From: Nitrospira sp. CR1.2
GTDB lineage: Bacteria > Nitrospirota > Nitrospiria > Nitrospirales > Nitrospiraceae
Direction of reading: 5' to 3'
Assembly (NCBI GenBank): GCA_014055495.1
Contig: WIAG01000037.1
Span: forward strand, 1 to 36,096
Length of the DNA: 36,096 nucleotides
The first letter of the stretch is position 1, and each line of letters begins with the position of its first letter. Made by a program: the position numbers and the translations under genes. Positions 1-7,912 of the stretch are shown here, in pieces. A model generated the notes under the pieces. It saw only the letters and a list, made by a program, of their open reading frames with translations. It ran no database searches and was not told the DNA's origin.

Positions 1-2
1 AG

Positions 3-1151
3 CGGTGGGATCTCCATTTGAAAGGCGCAGGCATGACCCCGTTTTCCCGCGACGGGGACGGGCGGTCGGTGCTGCGTTCGGCGATCCGCGAATACCTTTG
101 CTGCGAAGCCATGCACGGACTCGGCATCCCGACGACGCGCGCCCTCTGTCTGATCGGCAGCGACGACAAGGTCTATCGCGAGCAGGTGGAAACCGGCGCG
201 ACCATCGTCCGTATGGCGCCTTCGCATGTGCGGTTCGGCAGCTTCGAAATTTTTTATTACCGGAAGCAGCATGAGCACTTGCAGCGATTGGCCGACTATG
301 TAATCGAGTCGTATTTCTCTGATTTGGCAGAAGCCGCCGACAAGTATGTCCGCTTTTTTGCCGCAGTGGTCGAGCGCACGGCAAAACTCATCGCGCAGTG
401 GCAGGCGGTCGGCTGGGCCCACGGCGTGTTGAATACCGACAACATGTCGATCCTGGGACTGACGCTCGACTACGGCCCCTATGGCTTCATGGACGACTAC
501 GATCCCGGCTTCATCTGCAACCACTCCGACTATAACGGGCGCTACGCCTTCAACCAGCAGCCCTACATCGGCCTGTGGAACCTGAGTTGCCTCGCGCAAG
601 CACTGTTGCCGCTCGCGCCCAAGGAAGAATTGAAGGCGGCGCTCGATGGTTACCAAGCCACCGTCGATCGGTATTACAGGGATCACATGCGAAAAAAACT
701 CGGTCTGCGAGAAGATGGGGAGGAAGATGAGGCCCTGCTTCAGGAGCTGAAGTCGCTCATGGTCGGCAGCCGGGTCGATTACACGATTTTCTGGCGAGAA
801 CTCGGCACCTTTTCATCCGACCCTGCGGCGAAAAACGAACGGCTGCGCGAGCATTTCCTGAATCCGGAGCGCTTCGACGCCTGGGCCGGACAGTATCGCG
901 AACGACTGCGACGCGAACAGAGCCGGGATGACGAGCGACGAGCAGGAATGGATCGCGTCAATCCCAAATACGTCCTCCGGAATTATCTCGCTCAAGGGGC
1001 CATCGAGAAGGCCCAACAGAAAGACTATTCCGAGATCGATCGCTTGCTGCACCTGCTTCACGATCCCTATACAGACCAGCCCGGCATGGATGCCTATGCG
1101 GCCGCTCCTCCGAATTGGGGCAAACACCTCAGCGTGAGTTGCTCGTCGTGA
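3..1151 (+). CDS. selO: Protein adenylyltransferase SelO/YdiU family, 5' end missing
   Basis: The reading frame is open from the first bases of the window, so the N-terminus lies upstream. The family transfers AMP from ATP to Ser/Thr/Tyr of target proteins using a pseudokinase fold and is linked to redox stress. Visible hallmarks are the LKGAGMTPFSR loop at the very start and, counting from the internal Met at base 18, a TDN motif (D141, N142) followed by D151 in LTLDYGP. The spacing matches the catalytic Asp, Asn and metal-binding Asp of characterised SelO proteins. The protein ends in SVSCSS, which keeps the conserved C-terminal Cys found where animal SelO has selenocysteine. About 380 residues are present of a family normally 480-550 long. 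No frameshift is seen. Family call is firm; substrates are unknown. Confidence 0.95.
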   Translation, partial: RWDLHLKGAGMTPFSRDGDGRSVLRSAIREYLCCEAMHGLGIPTTRALCLIGSDDKVYREQVETGATIVRMAPSHVRFGSFEIFYYRKQHEHLQRLADYVIESYFSDLAEAADKYVRFFAAVVERTAKLIAQWQAVGWAHGVLNTDNMSILGLTLDYGPYGFMDDYDPGFICNHSDYNGRYAFNQQPYIGLWNLSCLAQALLPLAPKEELKAALDGYQATVDRYYRDHMRKKLGLREDGEEDEALLQELKSLMVGSRVDYTIFWRELGTFSSDPAAKNERLREHFLNPERFDAWAGQYRERLRREQSRDDERRAGMDRVNPKYVLRNYLAQGAIEKAQQKDYSEIDRLLHLLHDPYTDQPGMDAYAAAPPNWGKHLSVSCSS

Positions 1152-1248
1152 GCAGAGCTCCGTTCCGGTCGGCGGCCCGGTGCAGCGGTCGGCGATTGGA
1201 GCACAAGTGTTCATGATTCACGCGGGCTGACCTGAAAGAGGCACGGTG

Positions 1249-1962
1249 ATGCGTCTCGAAAAACTCGGCGGCCTCACGGTTCGCCTGACCGGTGGAATCG
1301 ACGGCAAGGGCGGGGGCAACGGTCCATGGGTGGTGTTGCTCCATGGATTCGGCGCGCCGGGCGATGACCTGGTCCCGCTCAGCGAGTATCTGGACGCGCC
1401 CGCGGCCACGCGGTTTCTCTTTCCCGAAGCGCCGATCCAGATCCCGATGGGCTTCGGAGATTCCCGCGCCTGGTGGATGATCGACATGGCGCGCATTCAG
1501 GCCGATCGAGCGGCGGGCAAGGTTCGGGATATGTCCGGTGAAGTCCCGCGCGGATTGCCGGAAGCACGCGACCGTGTGAAGGCCTTGTTGGAGGATGTGC
1601 ACAAGAAGGTAGGGGCTGATCCGGCCCGGACCGTGCTGGGCGGCTTTTCGCAAGGTGCGATGTTGTCCTGCGACGCGCTGCTGCATAGCACCCAGGCCTA
1701 TGCCGGACTGATTCAACTCTCCGGCACACTGGTGGCGAAACAGGAGTGGGCCCCGCTGCTCACGAAGCGGAAGGGATTGCCGCTCTTTCAGAGCCACGGC
1801 ACTCAGGACCCGATTCTGCCGTTCAGTATGGCCGAGCGGTTGCGGGATGAATTTCTGCAGGCTGGCGTGACGGTCGAGTGGAATCCCTTCCGGGGCGGTC
1901 ACGAAATCCCGGACGCGGTGTTGCGAAAGCTGGGCAGTTATCTCCTGAAGGTCTTGCGGTAG
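1249..1962 (+). CDS. Alpha/beta hydrolase, phospholipase/carboxylesterase family (Abhydrolase_2)
   Basis: A 237-residue cytosolic serine hydrolase without signal peptide. The catalytic triad is readable: Ser134 in the GFSQGA nucleophile elbow, Asp187 in GTQDPI and His218 in GGHEI. The HGFGAPGDD segment near residue 32 supplies the oxyanion loop. Length and motif spacing match the PF02230 family of carboxylesterases and lysophospholipase/acyl-thioesterases. An in-frame GTG lies one codon upstream at 1246; ATG 1249 is preferred because AAAGAGG (1235-1241) then lies 7 bases away. A second hydrolase follows after 6 bases, suggesting an operon. Natural substrate cannot be read from the sequence. 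Confidence 0.9.
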   Translation: MRLEKLGGLTVRLTGGIDGKGGGNGPWVVLLHGFGAPGDDLVPLSEYLDAPAATRFLFPEAPIQIPMGFGDSRAWWMIDMARIQADRAAGKVRDMSGEVPRGLPEARDRVKALLEDVHKKVGADPARTVLGGFSQGAMLSCDALLHSTQAYAGLIQLSGTLVAKQEWAPLLTKRKGLPLFQSHGTQDPILPFSMAERLRDEFLQAGVTVEWNPFRGGHEIPDAVLRKLGSYLLKVLR

Positions 1963-1968
1963 AGCCTG

Positions 1969-2712
1969 ATGGAACCATTCACACTGACCTGCGCCGACGG
2001 GACGACCCTCCGCGGCGATCGCCACATCGGTCAGGATCGCCAATTTCTCTTCATCACCGGGTTTCTTTCCAAGCGGTGGGGGAATAAGAGCAAGGCGCTG
2101 GCGCAATGGTGTGAGGAGCGCGGGTGGGGCTTCTGTTGTTTCGACTTTCGCGGCTGGGGCGACTCGGGTGGTGTGTGGGGTGAGTATCGTCTGCGGCAAT
2201 GGCTGGAAGACGCAGAATCCGTGACGAATCTGCTGGCAGACGGGCCGCCGGTGACGATCGTCGGTAACTCCCTCGGCGGCTGGCTGGCCTGGTTAGTCGC
2301 GCAGGAGCAACAGGCGGTGGAAGAATTGATTCTGATCGCCCCGGCGTTCAATATGATGGACCTGCGCGCGGCTCAGATTTCCAACGAGCGGCGTGAACAG
2401 TGGCAGGCGACCGGCTCCATGCCCTGGGATGACGAGCCACTGCATCGGGACGCGCCGATTCCCTGGCATTGGGTGGAAGACAGCCAGGCGTTGTGGCGCC
2501 GCCGTTTCACCATGCCGCGTTGCGTGAAGACGACCATCCTGCACGGCCTGCAGGATACGGTGATCAAGTCCGACGGCAGCTGGGCCTTCGTGCAGCAGGT
2601 GCTGTCACAGGACCCGGAGTTCCCTCTCGAACTGCTGCTGAAAACCGGCGATCATCGGCTGAGCAGCCCGGAGCATCTCGACACCTTCCGACGCCTGGTG
2701 GTGAAGGAATAG
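1969..2712 (+). CDS. Alpha/beta hydrolase
   Basis: A 247-residue alpha/beta hydrolase of a different subfamily from its upstream neighbour. The nucleophile is Ser101 in GNSLGG; likely acid Asp196 (HGLQDTV) and His229 (TGDHR) complete the triad. FDFRGWGDSGG at 58-68 is the usual segment before the cap region. The overall form recalls ABHD10-type thioesterases and small serine esterases, but no substrate can be assigned. No signal peptide or membrane segment is seen, so it should be cytosolic. It starts 6 bases after the preceding hydrolase stop and is followed after 2 bases by a small Cys-rich protein, so the three are probably co-transcribed. Confidence 0.85.
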   Translation: MEPFTLTCADGTTLRGDRHIGQDRQFLFITGFLSKRWGNKSKALAQWCEERGWGFCCFDFRGWGDSGGVWGEYRLRQWLEDAESVTNLLADGPPVTIVGNSLGGWLAWLVAQEQQAVEELILIAPAFNMMDLRAAQISNERREQWQATGSMPWDDEPLHRDAPIPWHWVEDSQALWRRRFTMPRCVKTTILHGLQDTVIKSDGSWAFVQQVLSQDPEFPLELLLKTGDHRLSSPEHLDTFRRLVVKE

Positions 2713-2714
2713 CC

Positions 2715-2882
2715 ATGCTGGTCTTAGTCCATAAAGAATGCGGTGGCCCGGCGCTGGAGGAGTCTCCTGTCGGGGAAGTGTGCGCGATTCCGGTGGATCG
2801 GTTTCCGTTTCCCTGCTTCACCTGTCTGGAAGAAATTGTGGACGAATCAGAATTACGGCTCACCCAGGATCTGGGGATTTGA
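2715..2882 (+). CDS. Small Cys-rich protein (55 aa), function unknown
   Basis: This ORF begins 2 bases after the upstream hydrolase stop; AAGGA at 2704-2708 gives a good ribosome binding site 6 bases before the ATG. It encodes 55 residues with four cysteines, C9, C23, C34 and C37, the last two as a PCFTCLEE CxxC. The arrangement could bind a single metal ion, as in minimal zinc ribbons, or be redox active. The region is continuously open and ends in a clean TGA. I do not recognise the family. The tight spacing to the hydrolase and the RBS make it likely to be a real gene. Confidence 0.65.
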   Translation: MLVLVHKECGGPALEESPVGEVCAIPVDRFPFPCFTCLEEIVDESELRLTQDLGI

Positions 2883-2906
2883 TCGGGCCGAGAAAGCAGA
2901 GGTTTC

Positions 2907-3716
2907 GTGTCGTCATCGTTAGGAGCACACAACAGCGGACCGGACTCGGAAGGTCCTGACGTTCCCGAACCGTCCCATGCCGAAAAGGCCAGAACGTTGG
3001 TCTATCTGCAGCAGACGGGCGGTCTCTCGACCCTGTCGCGGAAGCAACCGGGCTGGCCCTTCGGGTCGGTGATGCCGTACGGGTTGGACGAGCAGGGGCA
3101 GCCGCTGTTTCTCATCAGCACCATGGCGATGCACACGCAAAACCTCCTCGGCGATCCGCGTGCGAGCCTGCTGATTACTCCACCGGAAAGTCAGCGCGAT
3201 CCGCTGGGTGCCGCCCGGGTCACGTTGATGGGATCGGTGACGCGAGTGCCGAAGGAGGAGAGTGCCTCGGTTCGCGAACGGTACCTGGCGCGGCATGCCA
3301 ATGCGGCCTATTGGGTTGACTTCGACGACTTTCACTTCTTCCATATGGCCTTGGCGGATATCTATTTTGTCGGCGGATTCGGGTCGATGGGCTGGGTGGC
3401 ACCAGCTGACTACCTGGCAGCGGCAGTGGATCCGCTCGCAGAGACCGCTGCGGACCTTATTCGTGAGATCAATACGAAGCAGCAGGAGACGCTGCTCCAG
3501 CTTGCCCGCTTGTGTGGCAATCTTGATGCGCAGCAGGCCAGCCTCACGACCATGGACCGGTTGGGATTTCACCTGCGTGTGAAAACGTCAGACCGGATGC
3601 AGGGTGGGCGATTCGCCTTCACTGCTTCGGTCCGCAATGCGGAAGAGGCCCGCGCCGGTCTCGCCGATCTGGCCACGAAGGCGAAGGCTGGGGCCCAGGT
3701 GCTGCACTCGTTGTAG
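2907..3716 (+). CDS. HugZ-like pyridoxamine-5'-phosphate-oxidase-fold protein with C-terminal DUF2470
   Basis: A 269-residue protein with an N-terminal split-barrel FMN-binding domain (about 25-165) and a C-terminal DUF2470-type domain (about 180-265), the arrangement of the HugZ/heme-utilisation-associated family. Family members bind flavin or heme; some degrade heme, so a redox or heme-handling role is plausible but unproven. The start is GTG 2907 with AGAGG at 2897-2901. The last roughly 68 codons are special: bases 3513-3698 are duplicated, with no gaps and about 84% identity, at 4392-4577 beyond the toxin-antitoxin pair. The 3' end present here may therefore be a replacement brought in with that pair. 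The stop (TAG 3714-3716) directly abuts the convergent toxin gene stop. Confidence 0.85.
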   Translation: MSSSLGAHNSGPDSEGPDVPEPSHAEKARTLVYLQQTGGLSTLSRKQPGWPFGSVMPYGLDEQGQPLFLISTMAMHTQNLLGDPRASLLITPPESQRDPLGAARVTLMGSVTRVPKEESASVRERYLARHANAAYWVDFDDFHFFHMALADIYFVGGFGSMGWVAPADYLAAAVDPLAETAADLIREINTKQQETLLQLARLCGNLDAQQASLTTMDRLGFHLRVKTSDRMQGGRFAFTASVRNAEEARAGLADLATKAKAGAQVLHSL

Positions 3717-4103
3717 CTACCAGCGAGTGCGAACTGGATATTGGCTTATCAATGGGTCAGGCGTGAGCAACAGGCAATCATGTTCAATCGCTTGGCAGAT
3801 CAACATGCGGTCAAAGGGGTCTCGATGTAATTGGGGAAGCTTATGCAGATGCAAGACCGCGCCCTCATGAAGTGGCAGCATCGCGATTCCATGTTGCTCC
3901 CGTTGCTCGACAAGAAACTGATCAAGCGGACTCGGCAGCGACAACCGTCCAAGCCCATGCTTCACAGAAATTTCCCAGACCGACACGACGCTCAGCCACA
4001 TCTCGTTGGCTGGGTCGGTGAAGAGCTCTCGCGCGGTTCCTGACAGCTCCTTAGCCCCCGAGATAATCCACAGAAAGGTACAGCTATCGAGGAGGCACTT
4101 CAC
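3717..4103 (-). CDS. PIN-domain ribonuclease toxin, VapC type
   Basis: A 128-residue PIN domain. The acidic metal-binding set is intact: D6 in LLDSCTFLW, E44 in VWEISVK, D95 and D98 in HRDPFDRM, and D116 in TPDPLI. The RDPFDRM signature is typical of the Sll0205-like PIN subgroup. Such toxins cleave RNA, often tRNA or rRNA, and are held inactive by a co-expressed antitoxin. The start is GTG at 4103, overlapping the antitoxin stop by 4 bases (GTGA), the usual coupling in these modules. With all acidic residues present the toxin should be active. The pair lies inside a duplication of the hugZ-like 3' end. Confidence 0.9.
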   Translation of the reverse strand: MKCLLDSCTFLWIISGAKELSGTARELFTDPANEMWLSVVSVWEISVKHGLGRLSLPSPLDQFLVEQREQHGIAMLPLHEGAVLHLHKLPQLHRDPFDRMLICQAIEHDCLLLTPDPLISQYPVRTRW

Positions 4104-4345
4104 TCGTGCGTTCCCTCGAACGCCTCGAGGAGGACATCCGGGAGTGGTGCGAAGAAACTACCTGGGACGGTAAAGCGGCCTTTCGCCAGCCCAATGGGGC
4201 GAGGGTGGGTGGGTGGTTCCGGCAACGCCGTGATCTCGGCAATCGGATGATTGCGTTTGCACAACAGAATTCGCTCGCCGGCCTTGAGCTTGGCCAAGTA
4301 TTTGGAGAGGTGTGTCTTGGCTTCATGAACATTGAGCTTAATCAT
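4100..4345 (-). CDS. Phd/YefM-family antitoxin of the PIN toxin
   Basis: An 81-residue antitoxin when started at ATG 4345 (MIKLNVHEAKTHLSKYL). The N-terminal 45 residues carry the Phd/YefM DNA-binding fold pattern, including AKTHLSKYLAKL and PIAEITALP; the C-terminal tail (PGSFFAPLPDVLLEAFEG) is the usual toxin-binding segment. The frame stays open upstream to 4432, but the extension has no antitoxin-like residues and begins inside the hugZ-like relic, so ATG 4345 is preferred. Family antitoxins neutralise the toxin and repress their own promoter, which would lie just upstream in 4346-4390. Confidence 0.88.
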   Translation of the reverse strand: MIKLNVHEAKTHLSKYLAKLKAGERILLCKRNHPIAEITALPEPPTHPRPIGLAKGRFTVPGSFFAPLPDVLLEAFEGTHE

Positions 4346-4391
4346 GACCACACAGTAGACTAACTTCTCAACTACGTCAAGCTCTCGTGAA

Positions 4392-4580
4392 TGCGGCGAT
4401 CTGGACGCGCAGCAGGCCAGCTTCACGGCCATGGACCGGCTGGGATTTCACCTGCGGGTCCAAACCCCAGACCGGATGCAGGGAGGGCGATTCGCCTTCA
4501 CTGCTTCTGTCCGCGATGCTGAGGAAGCCCGTGCCGGTCTCGCTGACCTGGCAGCGAACGCGAAGGTTGGCGGTCAATGA
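4392..4580 (+). pseudogene. Orphaned 3' end of the HugZ-like gene (62 codons plus stop)
   Basis: Read from 4392, this gives 62 codons starting CGDLDAQQAS and ending AKVGGQ before TGA 4578-4580. It aligns without gaps to codons 3513-3698 of the intact upstream gene: by hand count 29 of 186 bases differ but only 10 of 62 residues, so most changes are silent. That shows both copies diverged under selection as working coding sequence, not as a decaying recent duplicate. It has no start codon or domain of its own and is presumably untranslated. The simplest reading is that this is the original chromosomal 3' end, cut off when a segment carrying a foreign hugZ 3' end plus vapBC recombined in. Confidence 0.85.
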
Positions 4581-4661
4581 ATGAGTTCCGGAACCGTTTC
4601 GGGGGCCCTGTCGGCGTGACCCGGTACCATGGAAAAGCCTGACACCATCCACGCCATGGGC

Positions 4662-5239
4662 CTACGTCGAACCGCTTGGGGCTTGGGCTTCTGCGAGTGG
4701 GGTGAAATCGACATCCCGAACCCGAGCTTCGGTCAGCGCCAGCCTGAGTTCTTTGCTAATCATAGTTGCGCGCCAGGCACTCGCCCCACTGCCAAAGGAT
4801 TCGTATGTTTTCACCATGTGGGAGGCCGGTCTAGTCGTGAGGGCAGGGAACAACCCCTTCGTAACGGAGGGCGATACTTTATCAAACCACAGAGTTCACA
4901 ACGATGCCCCTCCAACCGATGTGTGCTGACATGGACAAGTTCTGACACCACCAATTGCACGACGGTCCGGAGTTCCTGACCTTTTCTATTGTGCACAGGG
5001 CGACACTCGACTCCGAATGGCTTGAAGATGGTGGCCCAGACCTCCGGTGTCGCAAAATACTCGTCGAAGACCCAATTCAGTTTCAGCATACCTCTTCGAC
5101 CCCACTTGGGTTCGCCTCGCACCTGGAACGGGGCCCGCTGGACTCTGCCAAGGTCATAGGTTGCGGTGAGGTACCCGAATTCGTCCTCATTCGGCTGTGG
5201 ATAGCCGTAGTGCCATTGCGGGGCTACCTTCTTCAGCTT
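4662..5239 (-). pseudogene. Frameshifted and truncated polymorphic-toxin immunity-like gene
   Basis: Two reading frames on the minus strand read as one broken protein. From 5239 the frame gives WHYGYPQPNEDEFGYL, then LNWVFDEYFATPEVW, ECRPVHNRKG and HRCELCGLIKYRPPLRRG. Near 4850-4862 the reading must shift by one base to continue as FPALTTRPASHMVKTYESFG, then SGASAWRATMISKELR and VRDVDFTPLA, ending at TAG 4664-4662. The CELCG-KYRPPLRRGFFP layout resembles immunity-type proteins of the Imm43 or double-CXXCG (SitI6-like) kind; this is from memory and uncertain. The frame is blocked upstream by a stop at 5242-5240, beside the SYLF gene end, so the N-terminal third is lost. No matching toxin gene is nearby. 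Confidence 0.6.
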
Positions 5240-5258
5240 TCATGGACCGAGCCAATTG

Positions 5259-5975
5259 TTACTTCCCGTCGGTCGCTCGCTTGATCTCCGCGCGCAACAC
5301 CTCCGAATGCGGATTCTTCACGTCGCGGCGGATCACGATGTCGGTTGGCGTGACCGGTTTGCCATAGTAGGCTCTGCTCCATTCGTCCCGTGAGATGAGC
5401 GCCGCTCCTTCCAGCGACACGCCCGCGAACAGGCCCTTGGCCCGTACGAATGACAACAGGTCCGCACTGAGGTTGGGCGTCGTCGCGCCGGAAACACCTG
5501 CGCCGACGGGTCCCACGGCGACCGATCCATCTGCCCCGAGTTTGAAATTCCCCAGCAAGAGTGAATCGACTCCGCGTTGCGTCAGCACGAGCAAGACCAC
5601 TTCCGACATCTGCGCGCCGAACTGAAAGCCGAAACTCGCGGCGCCCATCGTAAAGAACGCCGGCTCGCTCCATTCGCCGGTTTTCTCGTCCTTGGCGACA
5701 AACACGCCGCTCCCTCCGGCTGCGCCGTAGATCAATGCGCCCTTCATGTACTGCGGGACAATGAAGAGACCCCTGGCCTCTTGGATGTGATCGCGGAACC
5801 AGGTCATGGTGGAATCGGCGAGAAAGTTGGCAAGGGTCATGCGGGACTGATCCACCAGATCCCGCTGTTCGCGGTCGTCCGCGAGGGCGGAGCCGGAATT
5901 GATCCAAGCGAAGAAAAGGAGCAGTGCCGGGATGAGAGGGCTGGATCGCCTCTGAGTCTGGGTGTCGCGAAGCAT
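5259..5975 (-). CDS. Lipid-binding SYLF/YSC84-domain protein, exported
   Basis: A 238-residue protein with an N-terminal signal peptide (hydrophobic stretch about 14-32, SALA cleavage region) followed by a SYLF domain. The family landmarks are present: ARGLFIVPQYMKGALIYG, the Gly-rich GAAGGSGVF segment, PAFFTMGAASFGFQFGAQ and DSLLLGNFKLGADGSVAVGP. SYLF domains bind phosphoinositides in eukaryotes; in bacteria the exported forms are thought to act at the envelope, with unknown function. GGGAG lies about 8 bases upstream of ATG 5975. The gene diverges from ettA across about 100 bases that must hold promoters for both. Confidence 0.88.
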   Translation of the reverse strand: MLRDTQTQRRSSPLIPALLLFFAWINSGSALADDREQRDLVDQSRMTLANFLADSTMTWFRDHIQEARGLFIVPQYMKGALIYGAAGGSGVFVAKDEKTGEWSEPAFFTMGAASFGFQFGAQMSEVVLLVLTQRGVDSLLLGNFKLGADGSVAVGPVGAGVSGATTPNLSADLLSFVRAKGLFAGVSLEGAALISRDEWSRAYYGKPVTPTDIVIRRDVKNPHSEVLRAEIKRATDGK

Positions 5976-6073
5976 GACCGCACTCCCTCGCGCGGTTGTG
6001 AATAATCCCGCGCTTTGTTATGGTCGTCGATTGCACGATCGAACAAACGGATCACACTCTACCGAGGATGGCT

Positions 6074-7756
6074 ATGGCGACGAACGATAAGCAAGTCATT
6101 TTTTCACTGGTCGGTGTCGGCAAGGTCTATCCGCCGAAGAAGCAGGTACTGCGCGATATCTACCTGGGTTTTTATTACGGCGCCAAGATCGGCGTACTCG
6201 GGTTGAACGGCTCCGGGAAAAGCTCTTTATTGAAAATCATTGCCGGTGTGGATCCGAACTATGTGGGGGAGATCACACGGTCCAAGGGCTATAGCGTGGG
6301 CTTGCTCGAACAGGAACCGCAGCTCGACCCCAACAAGACGGTCAAAGAGGTTGTGGAGGAAGGCAAGAAAGAACTGGTTGCTTTGCTGCACGAATATGAA
6401 GCGGTCAGCAACAGCATGGGCGACGCGAGCCCCGATGAGATGGAGAAGCTCATCGACAAGCAGGCACAGCTGCAGGAGAAGATCGAAGCCGCGAACGGGT
6501 GGGAACTGGAAAGCGAACTGGAGATCGCCATGGATGCGCTCCGTTGCCCACCGGCCGACCAAAAAGTGGGCGTGTTGTCCGGAGGCGAAAAACGCCGCGT
6601 GGCTCTCTGTCGGCTCATGATCCAGGAGCCCGACATTTTGTTGCTCGATGAGCCGACCAACCACTTGGATGCCGAATCGGTGCAATGGTTGGAACAGCAT
6701 CTGCAGCAGTACAAGGGGACGGTCATCGCCGTCACCCACGACCGCTACTTTCTCGACAACGTGGCGGGCTGGATTCTGGAGTTGGATCGCGGGCACGGCA
6801 TTCCGTTTCAAGGCAACTACACCTCCTGGCTGGAACAGAAACAGGAGCGGCTGGAGAAGGAAGAAAAGGCCGAATCGAAGCGCAAGAAGACGCTGGAACA
6901 TGAGTTGGAATGGATCAGGATGTCGCCGAAGGCCAGGCAGTCGAAGGGCAAGGCGCGTCTCAACCGCTACGAAGAACTGGTGAATCAGAAGCAGGACCAG
7001 CTGGCCGCCGATCTGGAAATCTATATTCCGCCGGGACCGCGCCTGGGTGATGTGGTCGTGGAGGCGAAGGGGATCAGCAAGGCGTTCGGCGACAATGTGC
7101 TGTATGAAAACGTGGAATTCAGCCTGCCGAAAGGCGGCATCGTGGGAGTCGTGGGCCCCAACGGGGCGGGCAAGACGACCATGTTCCGCATGATCATCGG
7201 CAAGGAGAAGCCGGATACGGGCACCATCCGCATCGGCGAGACGGTGAAGCTCGGCTATGTCGATCAGGACCGCAGCCTCGATCCCAACAAAACCGTCTAC
7301 GAAATCATCTCCGATGGCCAGGACACGATCATGCTGGGTAAAGCCGAGGTCAACGCCCGCGGCTACTGCGCCCGCTTCAACTTCGCCGGGACCGACCAGC
7401 AGAAAAAGGTGAAGGACCTGTCGGGCGGGGAACGCAATCGTGTCCATCTGGCGCGTATGCTGAAAGAGGGCGCGAACCTGATCATTCTCGACGAGCCGAC
7501 CAACGACCTGGATGTGAACACATTGCGCGCCTTGGAAGAGGGGTTGGAAGGGTTTGCCGGCTGCGCCGTCATCAGCAGTCACGATCGTTGGTTCTTGGAC
7601 CGCGTCGCCACCCACATCATGGCTTTTGAAGGCGACAGCAAAGTGGTCTGGTACGAAGGCAACTACAGCGAGTATGAAGCGGATCGAAAGCGGCGGCTCG
7701 GGAAAGAAGCCGACCAGCCGCACCGGATACGCTATCGCAAACTGACCAGAAACTAG
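6074..7756 (+). CDS. ettA: Energy-dependent translational throttle protein EttA (ABC-F ATPase)
   Basis: A 560-residue ABC-F protein with two nucleotide-binding domains and no membrane segments. NBD1 has Walker A GLNGSGKS (43-50), signature LSGGEKRR and Walker [15 protein letters not shown]2 has [17 protein letters not shown] and LDEPTNDLD. An insertion of about 40 residues in NBD1 forms the EttA arm and a charged linker ([14 protein letters not shown]) joins the domains. The length matches E. coli EttA (555). EttA binds the ribosomal E site and gates the first peptide bond according to the ATP/ADP ratio. GAGG at 6064-6067 sits 6 bases before ATG 6074; upstream in-frame ATGs at 6020 and 6068 lack this. 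A palindromic repeat begins 4 bases after the stop. Confidence 0.96.
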   Translation: MATNDKQVIFSLVGVGKVYPPKKQVLRDIYLGFYYGAKIGVLGLNGSGKSSLLKIIAGVDPNYVGEITRSKGYSVGLLEQEPQLDPNKTVKEVVEEGKKELVALLHEYEAVSNSMGDASPDEMEKLIDKQAQLQEKIEAANGWELESELEIAMDALRCPPADQKVGVLSGGEKRRVALCRLMIQEPDILLLDEPTNHLDAESVQWLEQHLQQYKGTVIAVTHDRYFLDNVAGWILELDRGHGIPFQGNYTSWLEQKQERLEKEEKAESKRKKTLEHELEWIRMSPKARQSKGKARLNRYEELVNQKQDQLAADLEIYIPPGPRLGDVVVEAKGISKAFGDNVLYENVEFSLPKGGIVGVVGPNGAGKTTMFRMIIGKEKPDTGTIRIGETVKLGYVDQDRSLDPNKTVYEIISDGQDTIMLGKAEVNARGYCARFNFAGTDQQKKVKDLSGGERNRVHLARMLKEGANLIILDEPTNDLDVNTLRALEEGLEGFAGCAVISSHDRWFLDRVATHIMAFEGDSKVVWYEGNYSEYEADRKRRLGKEADQPHRIRYRKLTRN

Positions 7757-7759
7757 TAG

Positions 7760-7826
7760 GCTGTTGAAAAAGGGCTGCCGGCGGCGTGCTTCTTGCGGCC
7801 TTGCTGGACAACCCGTTTGAACAGCC
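7760..7826. repeat. Short palindromic (MITE/REP-like) repeat, deleted copy
   Basis: Ends are GGCTGTTGAAAAAG and CGTTTGAACAGCC, imperfect inverted repeats. It shares its left end, its GCGGCGT segment and the GCGGCCTTGCTGGA right-hand block with the longer copy at 19894-20012, but lacks about 50 central bases. It begins 3 bases after the ettA stop and could fold as a 3' hairpin. No ORF inside. Confidence 0.7.
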
Positions 7827-7912
7827 ATAGACGGTCGGTCAACGGACTGGTTCGGGGCCGATTTTCTTCTTACCCCAAGATCCATTCTCCGCATTGGACC
7901 GTAGAGTGACGC

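Noticed and set aside
1129-2199. A 356-codon minus-strand frame across the hydrolase genes.
   Set aside because: The plus strand has intact catalytic triads in the same region; the minus frame has no domain or RBS.
5233-6036. A second minus-strand frame longer than the SYLF gene.
   Set aside because: Arg/Ser-rich shifted reading; the SYLF frame has a signal peptide and domain motifs.
6227-7894. A 555-codon open frame on the minus strand opposite ettA.
   Set aside because: It is the antisense of a clear EttA gene. The composition is His, Arg, Leu and Val rich with no domain motif, as expected from GC-rich coding sequence.
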